The position numbers and the translations under genes were made by a program. Below, in pieces: positions 11,666 to 22,349 of a stretch of 64,000 bases of DNA. Source of the stretch: Apodemus sylvaticus (taxonomy: Eukaryota; Chordata; Mammalia; Rodentia; Muridae); the NCBI RefSeq assembly GCF_947179515.1, contig NC_067472.1, positions 79,829,766-79,893,765 of the forward strand, in the 5' to 3' direction. Each line of letters begins with the position of its first letter. The first letter of the stretch is position 1. The notes under the pieces were generated by a model. It saw nothing but the letters and a program-made list of their open reading frames with translations. It ran no database searches and had not been told where the DNA came from.

Positions 11666-12950
11666 AATTCCCTGACTTTCCCAAGGGGAAAACTGAGGCC
11701 CCCAGCAGCAGATGGACCTCCGAGCCCTGCCTTCAGGCCTTCAAATAGAAGGATCCTAGCTCCGGGGCCAGGTCTGTTGGTCCCTCTGCAGTTACCCTTT
11801 CTGACTACCCCGGTGGATCTGCCCTTGAGATCCCATTTGGGGACAGAGAACAGCTCTGCCTCTGCCTTTCTCTGAGACAGCACATCCCATCCTGCAGTGG
11901 ACAGAGAGCCTCTCATTTGCAGGCAGGCTGGGAGCTCTGTGACTCCCGAGATCCTCCTCTTGCTTCTTCGAGGCCTCTGGCCTTTTCTTGTCAGCCCACA
12001 CCTTCTGGTCACTGATCCCCCACACTGACATTTCATAAGAAGCAGCTGTCACTGAGCCATTCCCAGCCCCGGAAGACTGGTTCGTGTCATTTACATGATT
12101 TAACGTGCCCGCTTCAGGGCGTGCTGCCGAACTCAGCCCACAGCCACCGTGCTGTGACTTATTGATCCAATGTATTAAACTGATGGATTCTTATTTGTTT
12201 ATTTATTTGTTTTGAGAAAAAAGAATTGTTTTTTATGCCCCTTGAAACACTATCATGTTTTGGTTTCCTGTGAGTTTGCAGTTGTTCCCCTCTAATCCCT
12301 TGAAAGACTTTGTCTAAGGGTCATGATAGGCTGTTATCCCAGACCTGGGTAATGTCACACCAGGAGCACTGAGGGTCGTAGTAGGGACAGCTGAGGCTTC
12401 ACATAGCATGTGCAGACAGAGAACAGCTAGCACTTGACTCACCAATGAGCTACCTATTCCTAGAGTGGGCCAGGAAGTGGGTGCAGAGACCCCACTTACA
12501 GGAGGAACCCTGGGACTCGGTAGTGGTGTGTCACCTGCCCAGGCTCTCCGGTAAAGTCCACCATCCACACTTCTTTGTCTTGGTATTGATTATTATGACC
12601 TGATTTTCATGCATGATACAGGAGCTGTAGCTCTGCATGGTGGTGGCTACTGGCCCAATCTCAGCCCCACCCCCCTCACCAGGGCACCCACCTACCAATG
12701 ATCAGCAACACCTTGCTGAACCCTGTCAGCCTGTATCAGGATGGTCACATGCTCAGCATTGCTCCCATGAGACTACAATGGAACTGAAAATTCCCGTCAC
12801 CGTCTTGACATCCCAGAACTTTGCTCTTCTGCTTGGGATGGCGCTGACCCTAACGAATCCAGCATACTGACAGTCACTTGGAGGCAGAGAATGTCTACTT
12901 ACTTGTAGAATGTCGTACTCAGTAATGAGAGTCACAGAAAGTTTGCAGCA
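11666..12950. other. Gsg1l: Unique intronic sequence
   Basis: No gene or clear repeat seen. 12060-12220 (TTTACATGATTTAACGTG, then CTTATTGATCCAATG and forkhead-like TTTGTTTATTTATTTG) has the look of conserved non-coding DNA but this is an impression only. Confidence 0.5.
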
Positions 12951-12954
12951 GGAG

Positions 12955-13035
12955 CATGTCCTTGAGCTCCTCGTCCTCCTGCCTCTCTGAGCCTAAGTAC
13001 TGAGGTTAGAGACCTGAGCTACCACACCCCAGTCA
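12955..13035 (-). repeat. B1-like SINE fragment
   Basis: CTTGAGCTCCTCGTCCTCCT then GCCTAAGTACTGAGGTTAGA and GAGCTACCACACCC is antisense proto-B1. Confidence 0.65.
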
Positions 13036-14234
13036 CAGTGCTTGACTTCCATTGTTATTTAGTGTGAAATCTACATAAAGATGTTTACTGTAACAACAAG
13101 CCTTTCTAGGCTATCTCCTTCCATCAAGAGGTCATGACTGACAGCTACGTGGCTAGGTGTGTGGTAGGTGCATGTTGTGCCTGCACGGCTCTTGGACAGT
13201 ATCCATCTTTTGAGGCTTGACTATAACTGTTAATAATTATACTTGTTCACCAAAATGGTATTTCATAACCTTCATGCACATGTGTACATGCACACACGCA
13301 TGCACACCAGCATCAAGCCCACAGCGTCCATGGGTGCTTGCTTCTGCACTGTCTGTCATTCCAGCTCTGTGTCTACCCAGCCCACTTCTCAAATGAGGGC
13401 AGTGAGGGACGGAGGTGAGCCCACACTCAAGGTCACAGGAGGCTGAGGCTCGACTCCCCCAGGTGTGTCTGAGCCCAGCGAGGAGCCAGCCCTGGCGACT
13501 CTCAGCTGGGAAGGATCTTCAAGGAAGGGAAATCGGTCCTGCAGACCCATCAATTCCATCGATGTGGGTCAGAGTTGACCTCGCCAAGCTGTTTTTTAAA
13601 AAGGCAAAAAGTGCAGCTAACAGGATTAACTGTCAGCTGGGCCCCACCTGATGAGAAATCTTTCCATTTCTTCTGCCCCCGAAGGTCACCCATTCTCTGC
13701 AGAAAATCTAGCCATTAGCAGCAGCAGCAGCAAGTTGGGAGACTGGCCTCTTCTCTGTCTTTGATCACCCCCTCCCCATAACGGAGGCCCCGCTGCTGCT
13801 CCCTTCTCTGCCAGTCCCTGGCATTTCATACTGTCTCCTGCCACTTCATTATTCCTACCGTCTGCGCCATGTCCTCCAGACACCAACACTTGCTGTTCCA
13901 GCACGGGCTTATGTTTACCAAAGTCAACTCTCTTTTCCATATGTATGTGGAAAAGGAAGATTGGAGCATCTGAGCCTGAGCATGTATCCACATCCTCTGC
14001 AGACCCATTAAAGTCGGGAAAGGCTCTGCTGTCAGCTGGGGTGCCTTTCTTGTCTCTTTGTGTGTTAATTAGACTATATTATTTGAGAAAGAAAAAAGAC
14101 TTCACCATGACATTTACATATGTAAATAATGTATTTCCATCAAACTCATCCTTCTGGTACCCTCCTCCACAGTATCCCTTCTATTTTAATTTGAATATAG
14201 ATTCCGATAATGAGAAGAAAAATGTGATTTGCCT

Positions 14235-14505
14235 TTCTCAGTCTGACTTATTTCACTTAACATGGTGACTCCAGTTCTGTCTACTTCCCTAAAAATGATG
14301 TAATTTTATTCTTCCTTTATGACTGAATAATACTCCACTGTGCTTATAAACATTTTCCTTATCTGCTCATCTGCTGTTGATGGGCAGATATACTTATCCA
14401 CTGTGACTAGGGGAGCAGTAGACAGTTGTGTGGCGGTGCCTCTGTGGGATTCTGAGTGGCACGCCTTTGAGCATACCCCAGGAGTGGCACAGCTGAGCCA
14501 CACAG
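14235..14505 (-). mobile_element. L1 3'-region fragment (antisense)
   Basis: TTATTTCACTTAACATGGTG, then TATGACTGAATAATACTCCA, TCTGCTGTTGATGGGCAG and CCCCAGGAGTGGCACAGCTG are diverged versions of the antisense L1 ORF2 tail (ACTTAGCATAATG, GGCTGAATAATATTCCATTG, CATCTGTTGATGG, CCAGAAGTGGGATTGCTGG in order). Non-autonomous debris. Confidence 0.75.
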
Positions 14506-15197
14506 TTACTCATTGATTGATTGATTTTGCAATGCCCTCCATGATGATTTCTATGGTGACTAGAGCAGTTTATAGTACCAAGTGTCCAGTCCCATTGTAT
14601 CAGGTGCCCAAGATTCTGCATGCCCATCACCAGTTCCAGTGCTTCTATATGGCTGGTCAAGATGGTACTGGGACCGTCGGCTTGGATCTAGCTTGATGGA
14701 AGACCAGGACTGACCACCACAAAAAGATGAGCCAGGGAGGGTCCTTGGTGGGTGGGGATTCTCCAAACAGCACAGGAGTCATTCTGGTGGGAGGGCCCCT
14801 GGGACAAAACTGTTCAAATGTCATAGAGAAGTTACTTTTATGGAGTTGAGGGCTCTAATGTCCCCAAAGACTGACTGTAGTGGGAGGCTGGTGCTACCCT
14901 AGCCAGGAGGAGAGGGCACTTAGAGCCAAGAAGGCAGAACACAGCAAAAGCAGTCCTGGGCAGGATGCCACAGGCAGACAGACATGGGTGTCTCACTGGT
15001 CCTGAAGGCTGAGCCATGAGTCCAGGATGCTCAGGGTCCTGGCACAGAGCATCCCCTGGCAGAGGCATGGGAGGAGGCCTGAGTGGGCACAGAGGGAGGG
15101 GTAGGGTGAAGATAAATCTACAGAGAATCACCAGCATAGCAAGTAACTGCACAGAAGATGCTGGGCCTGGGGCTCAGCCTCCTTTCAACAGTTGATA

Positions 15198-15418
15198 AGT
15201 AGGGGCTTTGGATGTGACTCAGCCGGCAGAGTACTCCCCCAGCCTGAATCCAGGGGTATAGTTTCTAGTACCACATCAAATTAGGCATGGTGGCATATGC
15301 CTACAGTCTGATCATATGGATGGTGGAGGCAGGAGGATTGGGAGTTCAAGTCTATCCTGGGCTACAGAGCAAGTTGGAGGCCAGCCTAGGCTGCATGAAG
15401 CCCTGATTTCCTTTCCCT
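15198..15418 (+). repeat. B4-type SINE (ID head plus B1 body)
   Basis: GGGGCTTTGGATGTGACTCA then GCCGGCAGAGTAC (ID head), followed by TTAGGCATGGTGGCATATGC, GGAGGCAGGAGGATTGGGAG and a GGAGGCCAGCCTAGGCTGC tail, the B4 fusion order. Confidence 0.75.
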
Positions 15419-15559
15419 ACTCACAAAACTGAGAAGTGCTAGGAAAGTTTTAAGGACACATTATTAATGGAGGTAATAATTTTTAGAATATGGGGATAAA
15501 ACCTCTTTGTCACTTTGGTTCAACTCAATGTTTCAGTCTTTAAGAGGAAATAGACCTGT

Positions 15560-15990
15560 GCCACCAACATCTCAGCCACAGTTTCAGGGGACTCTTTATT
15601 GTCACTGTCTTGACACACTAGCTCCCAGTAATGACACAGAGACAATTAGTATCTATTATAGATTTAGCTTAGGCTATTTCCCAACCAGCTTGTATGACTT
15701 ACTTAACCCTGTCTATACTAGTTTGCCATGAAGCCTGTTACCTCTATGTCCCAGTATATGTCACAGTATGTCTGACTTCCTCCATGTCTGGCTGGCAAAT
15801 ATTCCTCCACAGCCCTGCCCCCACACCTGATTCTTTCCCAGAGAGCCTATCTCTGCCTGGAAGGCCCACCTTTTCTCTCCCATCCTGATATAGGCCATCA
15901 GCTCTTTATTAAACCAATCAGAAGGTGATGAAGAAGAATGTTTACAAAATATTTAAGCAGGTGACAATCCAATAAAAATAACAGTACCAA
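15560..15990 (-). mobile_element. Rodent ERV-type LTR remnant
   Basis: AATGACACAGAGACAATTAG, then TTTAGCTTAGGCTATTTCCC and GGCCATCAGCTCTTTATTAA then ACCAATCAGAAGGTG match the antisense order of a common mouse endogenous-retrovirus LTR type. The TTTATT at 15903-15908 is an antisense AATAAA. No coding part is seen. The family name is not asserted. Confidence 0.5.
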
Positions 15991-16369
15991 GGACAAGGTC
16001 CTTGTACTCTACTCTGCCAATACAGAAATCAACATTTGAATAATACAAAGACAACCTTTCCACGGTGCACAAAAAGATTATCCCGATGACTTTTATTTGC
16101 CTCTTGAGAGTGATGTTGGTTCCCTGGGGGCAGAGTGAGTATCGGTGGTCAGGGCATCACTAGAAAGTCAGACAAAGGTGGCAGTGTGGAGCACACCTGG
16201 GTCTAGGACATGAGGTTGGTTGCTGAGGATGGAGTATCTGGCACTTGTACCCCAGACCTAGGCTGGGGTGATTGGCTAGGTTCAGCTCCTGATCGTCTCA
16301 CTGGGCTCAGGAGCACATGCATGAGAGCTCCACCCATCTCACCCGAAGGAGCTAAGAGTCATAAGAACA

Positions 16370-16490
16370 GGCTGGGCATGGCGGCACACGACTGTAATCC
16401 CAGCACCATGGAAGGGGGATGCAAGTGCTAGGCTAGCCTGGGCTATCCAGGGAGACCTTATCTCAGAAACACAAGCAAGGAAATAATCAT
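16370..16490 (+). repeat. B1-like SINE
   Basis: GGCTGGGCATGGCGGCACAC then GACTGTAATCCCAGCACCAT and TAGCCTGGGCTATCCAGGGA then GACCTTATCTCAG. B1 order with a central deletion. Confidence 0.8.
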
Positions 16491-16556
16491 AGAAACTGTA
16501 ATTGTAATTGTCACGCCAAGAGTAGCAACAACAGCCATGGTAAAAGTGGATAAGGG

Positions 16557-16742
16557 GGCTGGAGAGATGGCTCAGTGGTTAAGAGCACCGACTGCTCTCC
16601 CAGAGGTCCTGAGTTCAAATCCCAGCAACCACATGGTGGCTCACAACCATCTGCGATGGGATCGGATGCCCTCCTCTGGTGTGACTGAAGACAGCTACGT
16701 TGAACTCATATAATAATAAACAAATAATCATAAAATTTATTA
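16557..16742 (+). repeat. B2 SINE, near full length
   Basis: Starts GGGCTGGAGAGATGGCTCAG then TGGTTAAGAGCACCGACTGC (A box region). The B box is GAGTTCAAATCCC (16611-16623). CACATGGTGGCTCACAACCA follows, and the A-rich AATAATAAACAAATAATC tail contains AATAAA, the usual B2 poly(A) motif. It is tRNA-derived and in sense with Gsg1l. Confidence 0.93.
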
Positions 16743-17296
16743 CAGAGCAATGATAAGGGAGCCTGGTGTCCTGCTAATCTCCAGTGTCCACAGAAGGCTT
16801 GTGACATGGAGTCCTTCCTGTTCACCCATCAGAACATGCATTTCCCTCTGTACCCTCCAGCCAGGGCGACAGTGAGGACTGTAATGAGAGCCTGGTGGAG
16901 GCAGCTCTGAGATACAGCTCCAACACCTACCCTCCTGTCCTTCCTGCGTCTCCACATCTCACCCATGTCTCTTGGAGGCATTTCCTCAATAAGGACTGCA
17001 GTGACTACTGCTCTGGGGAGTAGTCACTTCCTGGATCCTCCTCCCACACACCCATTACACAGAAGAGATCAATGAGGTTCTGAGTGAGTCTCTGCTGGCC
17101 AGTGAAACAGCCTGGATTTGATCCCAGGTCTCTTGAGTCCCCAGAGTTTCTGAGCAAGGACAGAACCGATGATCCCAAGAGGAACAATCCCTTCAGAAGC
17201 CATTCTTAGAGGCAGGAATGGAAAGCAGCTAGTTGCATGCATAGTCAAGCACAAAAAGAATGAATGAATGAATGATTGTTTGCTGCAAGACAATGA

Positions 17297-17419
17297 ACGC
17301 ACGCACGCTTGCCGGAAGAGAACGAGGTCGGGCTTGCTGGCCGCTCAGCTCTTTCTCTAGTCACACAACCCAGACCCAAGGAACGCCGCCATCCGCTTAG
17401 GCCGCTCTCTCGCGTCGAT
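17297..17419. promoter_or_regulatory. Small CpG-dense patch
   Basis: I count 14 CpG in 123 bp, far above the surrounding intron. It lies just after a short (GAAT)n run at 17257-17275 and 1.4 kb before the Gsg1l exon. It is much smaller than a normal CpG island. No TATA box or initiator is obvious. Confidence 0.35.
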
Positions 17420-17914
17420 TGATAACTAAGAAACCCCCTCAGGCACACTCACGGTTCAACCCAATCTGTGGAGACTCTTCCCAGGTTGGCTCTAGATTGT
17501 GTCAAGTTGACAGCATTCACTAGCCTCGCCTTCCCCACCTGGAGCCAGGTGTCTCTTTACCATCTGCTCTTGAAGCCATCTCTCTTGTGGCCAGCTCTCC
17601 CAGAACTGAGTGGTCTTGGGTCCATCTCCAACCTGCCAGACTTGGCTCAAAAGCCTCTAGCACATGTCATGGATGGGAATGCATGTTGGATGGGTCTCCT
17701 CATTCCCACCATTTACTCTGTGCCCCCTTCTGTGAACCCACAAGTTCATCTCTCCCCATCAACTCCATCTTTAATCAGAAGCCCCTGGGCTCCTCCCACA
17801 AGCCAGCATGTTCCTTCCACAGAACAGCATCAGCAGGTCAGTGACCAGGTCCCTCACTGGGCTAACTAGAGTCTTACACAGTACCACGAAACTGTTTCTC
17901 CTCAGGCTAGCACC

Positions 17915-18000
17915 CTGGCTCTGAGTATTATCCCCACTTTGTAATGAATAAACTGAGGCACAGAGGTTCATTCCTGAGTCCTGAGTTGGGGTGGCAAGGA
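17915..18000 (-). repeat. MIR fragment
   Basis: TATTATCCCCACTTTGTAAT then AAACTGAGGCACAGAGGTTC is a good antisense MIR core. Confidence 0.65.
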
Positions 18001-18314
18001 ACGTGGACTGGCCGGATGGGAATTGCATGCTCAAGACATGGTGCCAGGACAGGGGCCCGCAAGGAAACCAAGGAGGCCAGAAGAAAGCAGGTGTCGGGCA
18101 GGTGGCGAGCATATCGGAAGGAGAGAAGGTGACATTGTGGACAGGAACACTAGCGATGTTAGCAGCCCAACTTGGGCTGATGTGGGGAAGAAACTGTGGC
18201 AATCCAGAAGACACACCAAACACTAGAAGGGCTGAGGGGCAGCCTTCAGGAAGGCTGGAACCAGGTGATTTTTCTCAATGGAACCCTGTGACCTCCTCCC
18301 CTGGTCTACATTAG

Positions 18315-18375
18315 TGACGTCATGCTCCTAGTCCTGGAGAAGGGCAGTAGCAGGTCAGGGTGAGGTCAATGACCC
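18315..18375. promoter_or_regulatory. CRE plus nuclear-receptor element cluster
   Basis: 18315-18322 is a perfect palindromic CRE, TGACGTCA. 18352-18357 and 18363-18368 are two AGGTCA half sites in direct repeat with a 5-bp spacer (DR5, the classic retinoic-acid receptor/RXR spacing). The second half site is followed after one base by TGACCC (18370-18375), an imperfect IR1. The cluster lies about 450 bp upstream of the Gsg1l exon. Motif evidence only. Confidence 0.4.
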
Positions 18376-18819
18376 ATCATCTGTGTCCAGGAGAGCGAGC
18401 TCGCAGCCAAGCATGGTAGCTCCTGGGAGAACCACAGTCAAAGTCACAGGCCCGGCAGGAAAACGCAGGGCAGGATACAAGGGAGAACGTAGGGCAGGCA
18501 AAGGTGTAGGCAAGACTTGAGGTCAGATAATGGGGTTTAGGGACCTTCGTAGGCCAGGTAACAGAGAGCCTCTCTGCAATGGATTTAACAATAGAAAACA
18601 TGCCATGTAGAGTCTAGGGTGGGGCGCCTCTCAGGGTTGGGATGAAGGACCCAGTAAAGACACCTCATCTGCTTTACGCCTGAGGTGCCAACCTCATCCC
18701 ACACTGGTCCTTCAGGGCGCCTAGAGCTGAGCTCAGGTTTGCAGTGAGCTGCTGTCTTAGTGGGTGGTGCTGGCCTGCTGGGTGGGCGGCCTCTCACCTG
18801 CTCCTGCCTCCATCCCCAG

Positions 18820-18972
18820 GGGTGCTGTGGCTGTCGGTGGTCTCCGAGGTGCTCTACATCCTTCTGCTGGTGGTCGGCTTCAGCCTCATGTGTCTTGAGC
18901 TCCTCCACTCCAGCAGTGTCATCGACGGGCTCAAGCTCAATGCCTTTGCTGCCGTCTTCACGGTGCTCTCAG
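18820..18972 (+). CDS. Gsg1l: Gsg1l internal coding exon (TM2, cytoplasmic loop, start of TM3)
   Basis: GSG1L is a claudin-family tetraspan membrane protein that associates with AMPA-type glutamate receptors and modulates their gating and surface expression. This 153-bp exon is preceded by a pyrimidine-rich tract and CAG acceptor (18817-18819) and followed by a GTGAGG donor (18973). It starts at codon position 2 of a split glycine and ends after the first base of another glycine codon (phase 1 to phase 1). The translation begins VLWLSVVSEVLYILLLVVGF, a hydrophobic helix matching TM2. It continues through MCLELLHSSS and VIDGLKL (cytoplasmic turn) into NAFAAVFTVLSG (start of TM3). I recognise this as the strongly conserved vertebrate GSG1L core; it is nearly identical to what I recall of human GSG1L, with FHSSN replaced by LHSSS. 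Because the exon is symmetric, skipping it would keep the frame and delete 51 residues including TM2. Earlier exons are upstream of the window. Confidence 0.96.
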
Positions 18973-18978
18973 GTGAGG

Positions 18979-19044
18979 AGGGGGGGTGGGGGGGCGGGGC
19001 AGCATCGGTAAGGAGCGGGGGTGGGGTGGGGTGGGGGGGGTGGG
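18979..19044 (+). repeat. G-rich tract directly after the exon donor
   Basis: Eight G-runs of 3-8 bases within 66 bp, starting six bases after the GT donor of the 18820-18972 exon. It is capable of forming G-quadruplex in the sense RNA. It contains a second good donor-like GGTAAG (GT at 19008-19009). Confidence 0.9.
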
Positions 19045-19364
19045 ACAGCATCAGTGGGGCAACTGCCCATCTCCCTTCACTCAACACCCGGGGATGCTGT
19101 GCCCCCTGGGGTCTGGGCACATCCCCTGTGAGGATGGGGGAGCACAGGCTATTACTGAATCTCCTCTGAGCCCTGACCCGCCATTTATAAATGTCCACAG
19201 CATGCTGGGCACCACCGGGGCCAAGCACGCACGGCAAGTGCCAGCCTTGTGATGCTTAGCATGAGTGTGAGGGGCAGTGGGTTGAGTGTGAGACAAGGAA
19301 CTGATAGGAAGGGGTGCGTGGAGGGGGCTCTCCTGAGGCTACGGAAGAGAGGACCCACTTCTGG

Positions 19365-19440
19365 CTGAGGCGGATGCTTAGTGGTAGAGCACATGCACAG
19401 CATTCATGAAGACCTAAGTTCCATCCCTTGCAATGGGAGT
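19365..19440 (+). repeat. ID-like SINE fragment
   Basis: GGCTGAGGCGGATGCTTAGT then GGTAGAGCACATGCACAGCA and TAAGTTCCATCCCTTGC resemble an ID element (GCTCAGTGGTAGAGC and GGGTTCGATCCC). Confidence 0.65.
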
Positions 19441-19442
19441 TA

Positions 19443-19551
19443 GGAAAGGAAGACAGGTAAAAGGGAGGGAGAGAGGAAGGGAAGGAGAAAGGGGAGGAGG
19501 GAGGGAGGGAGAGAGGGAGAGAAGGAAAGGAGGAAGGAAGAAAGGAAAAGA
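19443..19551. repeat. Purine-rich (GGGA/GGAA)n tract
   Basis: Almost pure A/G on the + strand, following the ID-like SINE tail. Confidence 0.85.
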
Positions 19552-20104
19552 CTTCTGCCCCTTGGGCTCCCTCCCATGGAGGTGCTAAGGAAGAAGCCTA
19601 GCCCCATAGGATTCATAGACACTGAGAAAGAACACACCAGAAAAGGCTACTGTCCCCAAGGGCCAGGTGTCTAGCATGACACCTCCAGACCCATGTCCCA
19701 GAGGGCTGAGCAGGGAGTGCCCTGGAAGAATATCGAGGTTTTGTCACTGTCCCCAAAGCTGGCTGGCCTCAGTAAGCCACAAGTCCCTTAAAAAGGCAAA
19801 TTGAATTTCTATAAACCCCACAGTCCCATTCTTCATGCTCTGGAAGAGCTGTCATGGAATGAGGCGGGAGCACGGAGCTCTTGACAAGGGGCATAACCAC
19901 CTCTAATTGAGGTGTACATAGAAACCAGAGCGATTTCTTAAAGAACAGAGAGCTGAATTCAACAAGTTACAGCCTGCTCCCCAGATGCACCGCGAGGACC
20001 TGGGTAGTCCAGTGCAAAGGAAAAGGGTTTAGCAACAGTAGTGCAGCATCTGGCTCCGTCCAGTTCCCGCTGCTCTAGGCTGAGACCCCTCCTGCCCTTT
20101 GCTT

Positions 20105-20160
20105 CCGGTCCTTTATCCATTTACTCAGTCAACATCCGCTAAAGGTCTTCTGGGCTCAGC
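20105..20160 (+). repeat. L2-like fragment
   Basis: CCATTTACTCAGTCAACATC then AGCTACTGGCCTGAG resembles the L2 3' end (ATTCATTCAACAAATATTTA and GCACTG blocks). Short. Confidence 0.35.
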
Positions 20161-20704
20161 TACTGGCCTGAGTTTGGAGGAAAAGGAAGGAAAAAGACTC
20201 CCTCTTTTGAAGTTTGCCATAGAAAGATTTCGACATTACCATGATTTCGAGGTTACCATAAGGCAGCCTGGGCACATCTCTGTCCTACGCAGGAGGCGCA
20301 TCCTCACCTTCCCAGGAGTGTGTAGCTGAACTGAGGTGTGGAGGAACTGTAAGTGGTAGCACTTGGGAACCAGGCTGTGTCCCCTTAGCACACAGCTCAG
20401 GGAGGGACTGGCAGGGCAAACGGGTTGGGAGGAGTGTAATCCTGGGACTTCAGGTATTCAGATGGCCGGAAGGCAGAGATGGGGGTGGGGCGGTGTTGAG
20501 AGATGAGGCTGGAGAGCAGAGGACCTTGTGGATTGTCTAGAGCCTCCCACGTTCATCCTCCAGGCAACACAGAGTCAATGAGCAGTTCAGAGCTAGGGGG
20601 TGGGGGAGCCACGGGACCAGCCTTGCACTGGGGGTGGGTGGGGGCGCTCTGGGTGCAACCAAGCCGAACGGGTAGGGAGCTGGGTACAGGCCAGCCATTC
20701 CGCT

Positions 20705-20880
20705 GTTGTGGAAGCTGAGAGACTAGCATGGGTTACAGACTGAGTTCAAGAACAGTTTGGGTGACTTAGTGAGACTGTTTTAAAATAAATGATTGAAAGG
20801 GGAGCTGGGGATGTGGCTCAGTGGTGGTGCCTGCCTAGCAGGGTGTGAGCCTGAGTAAGTCTCTAGTACTTGGGTGTGGC
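20705..20880 (+). repeat. B1 fragment followed by ID-like SINE
   Basis: GTTACAGACTGAGTTCAAGA then TGACTTAGTGAGACTG (B1 tail), followed at 20801 by GGAGCTGGGGATGTGGCTCA then GTGGTGGTGCCTGCCTAGCA (ID head). Confidence 0.65.
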
Positions 20881-21459
20881 AGGGGGGAGGGGGAGGGGGA
20901 GGTTCAGGGGGCAGAGAGACAGAGAGCCTGGGAATAGAGGTAGGGAGGCTGCTGCGGTAATCAAGGTGAGAAATAGTGGGTACGGGAGGTTAAAATGGGG
21001 ACCCCTCCATGCAGAAGGTGAAGCCCCTAGAACTTTGAGATGGAGAAGGAGCAGCCATTAGGGAATGGCAGAGAGGTGAGGTCAGGCATGGAGTGCAAAG
21101 AATTCAGAGTCTGTGAACTGTTTTTGGAAAGCAATTTATCCCTTATTTCTGCAGCTTGTAAATTGTCACTTGTCATTTCCTTACGCTGTGGTGATGGGGC
21201 AGGCGCCAGGATGCAGTGACCTGCAGCGCCTGTCCCTTCTGCATCCTTTGGCAGCTGCTGCAGGTGTTCTGATGCGCGCGCAGCCTCCAGAGCGGGGGTG
21301 TTTATTAGGCATCCGCCGAATCTTGTTTAACATGGTCACAAAACGGCGTGCGTGTTCCCACATGAGAAGTCTACGTGCTTTGCCGAATTATTTCCTGCAG
21401 TTGGTTCCCTCTGTCATCATATGCATTGATTTTATGCAGCTGAAAATACTGTTCTGAGA

Positions 21460-21650
21460 AAGGGGGTGGTCCATGGTTCCAAATAGCCAGGGAACCCCTG
21501 ACCCAGTTGTACAGAGGTCTTCCCTAGCTTGCCTTTAGACAGGCTGAACAGTGGGGTGACTAAGAAAGGGTGACCTGGAGGCGGGCAGTGAGTGGGATGT
21601 AAAGTGTATAAGTGAAATAATAATAATAAATAATTTTTAAAAAAGAAGAC
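21460..21650 (+). repeat. Possible L1 3'-end remnant
   Basis: GTGAGTGGGATGTAAAGTG followed by an AT-rich AAATAATAATAATAAATA tail resembles rodent L1 3' ends. Weak. Confidence 0.3.
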
Positions 21651-21839
21651 AGTGGGAATCAAGAAGAAAGTGTCAGCAATGGAGAAGGCTCGGTGTACCG
21701 CGCCTGCAGCAACTCCCTCTCTCTTCCTTCTCCCTTTACCCCCTGTCCAGGCACCCCTCCCACAGCCCCAAAGCATCTGCTCGCCTCTCTACCTTCTTCA
21801 GTCTAAACAAGTACACGTCGGTTGTCAGTCAAAGCAGCT

Positions 21840-22145
21840 AGGATGGTTAATATCAACTGGGTATTATTTAGACTCGCCCAGGAGACAAGCCTCTGAGCAT
21901 GTCTGTGAGGAAGGATTAGACTGGGCTAGTGGCAGAGGACTGGGCTAGTTGGTTGCACTGTGGGCAACACCATTCCACGGGCCGGGCTTGCAGGCAGCAT
22001 TGAAAGGAAAATGTCACCTGTGTCCCTCTGCTTCCCGATGCTGACACTGCCTTGCACTCGGCGGCCATGATGGATTGTACCCTCAAACCGTGAGCCAAAC
22101 AAACAAGCCCTCCCTAAGTTGCCCTGGTGAGGAATCACAGCGATG
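21840..22145 (-). repeat. RMR element, opposite orientation
   Basis: AGGATGGTTAATATCAACTG, CCAGGAGACAAGCCTCTGAG then CATGTCTGTGAGGAAG, AACACCATTCCACGGGC, GCCATGATGGATTGTACCCT and GTGAGCCAAACAAACAAGCC is a well-known mouse dispersed unit. Its right end (ATCACAGCGATGAGG) is the reverse complement of the RMR start. Confidence 0.7.
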
Positions 22146-22349
22146 AGGAGAAGCAGCTAGCACAGCAGGCACTGCCGTCCCCCTGAGCTTCTTACGGGGT
22201 TGCTGAGGCACTCTGTCTTCTTCCACGGGCTCATCACAGCCTTTGCCCATCAGAAAAATAAAAGACCTTCTGCCTCCCAGCAGGAAGGCCTACTGCCTGA
22301 GCTGCTAGAGCAAATGTCTGTCTCCATAACTCCAGACATCTGAACAACC

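Larger units (their letters stand above)
1..18819 (+). other. Gsg1l: Upstream Gsg1l intron (3' part)
   Basis: Intronic sequence leading to the 18820 acceptor. No exon encoding the preceding GSG1L extracellular-loop residues could be seen, so the intron is at least 18.8 kb. It contains scattered old SINE, MIR, L1 and LTR fossils, listed separately, and no other gene that I can support on either strand. Confidence 0.85.

Noticed and set aside
16557..16742. tRNA gene
   Set aside because: The A and B boxes belong to a B2 SINE; there is no tRNA cloverleaf.
18744..19169. 141-codon open frame as a single-exon gene
   Set aside because: Only 18820-18972 matches GSG1L; the rest is intron on both sides of good splice sites.
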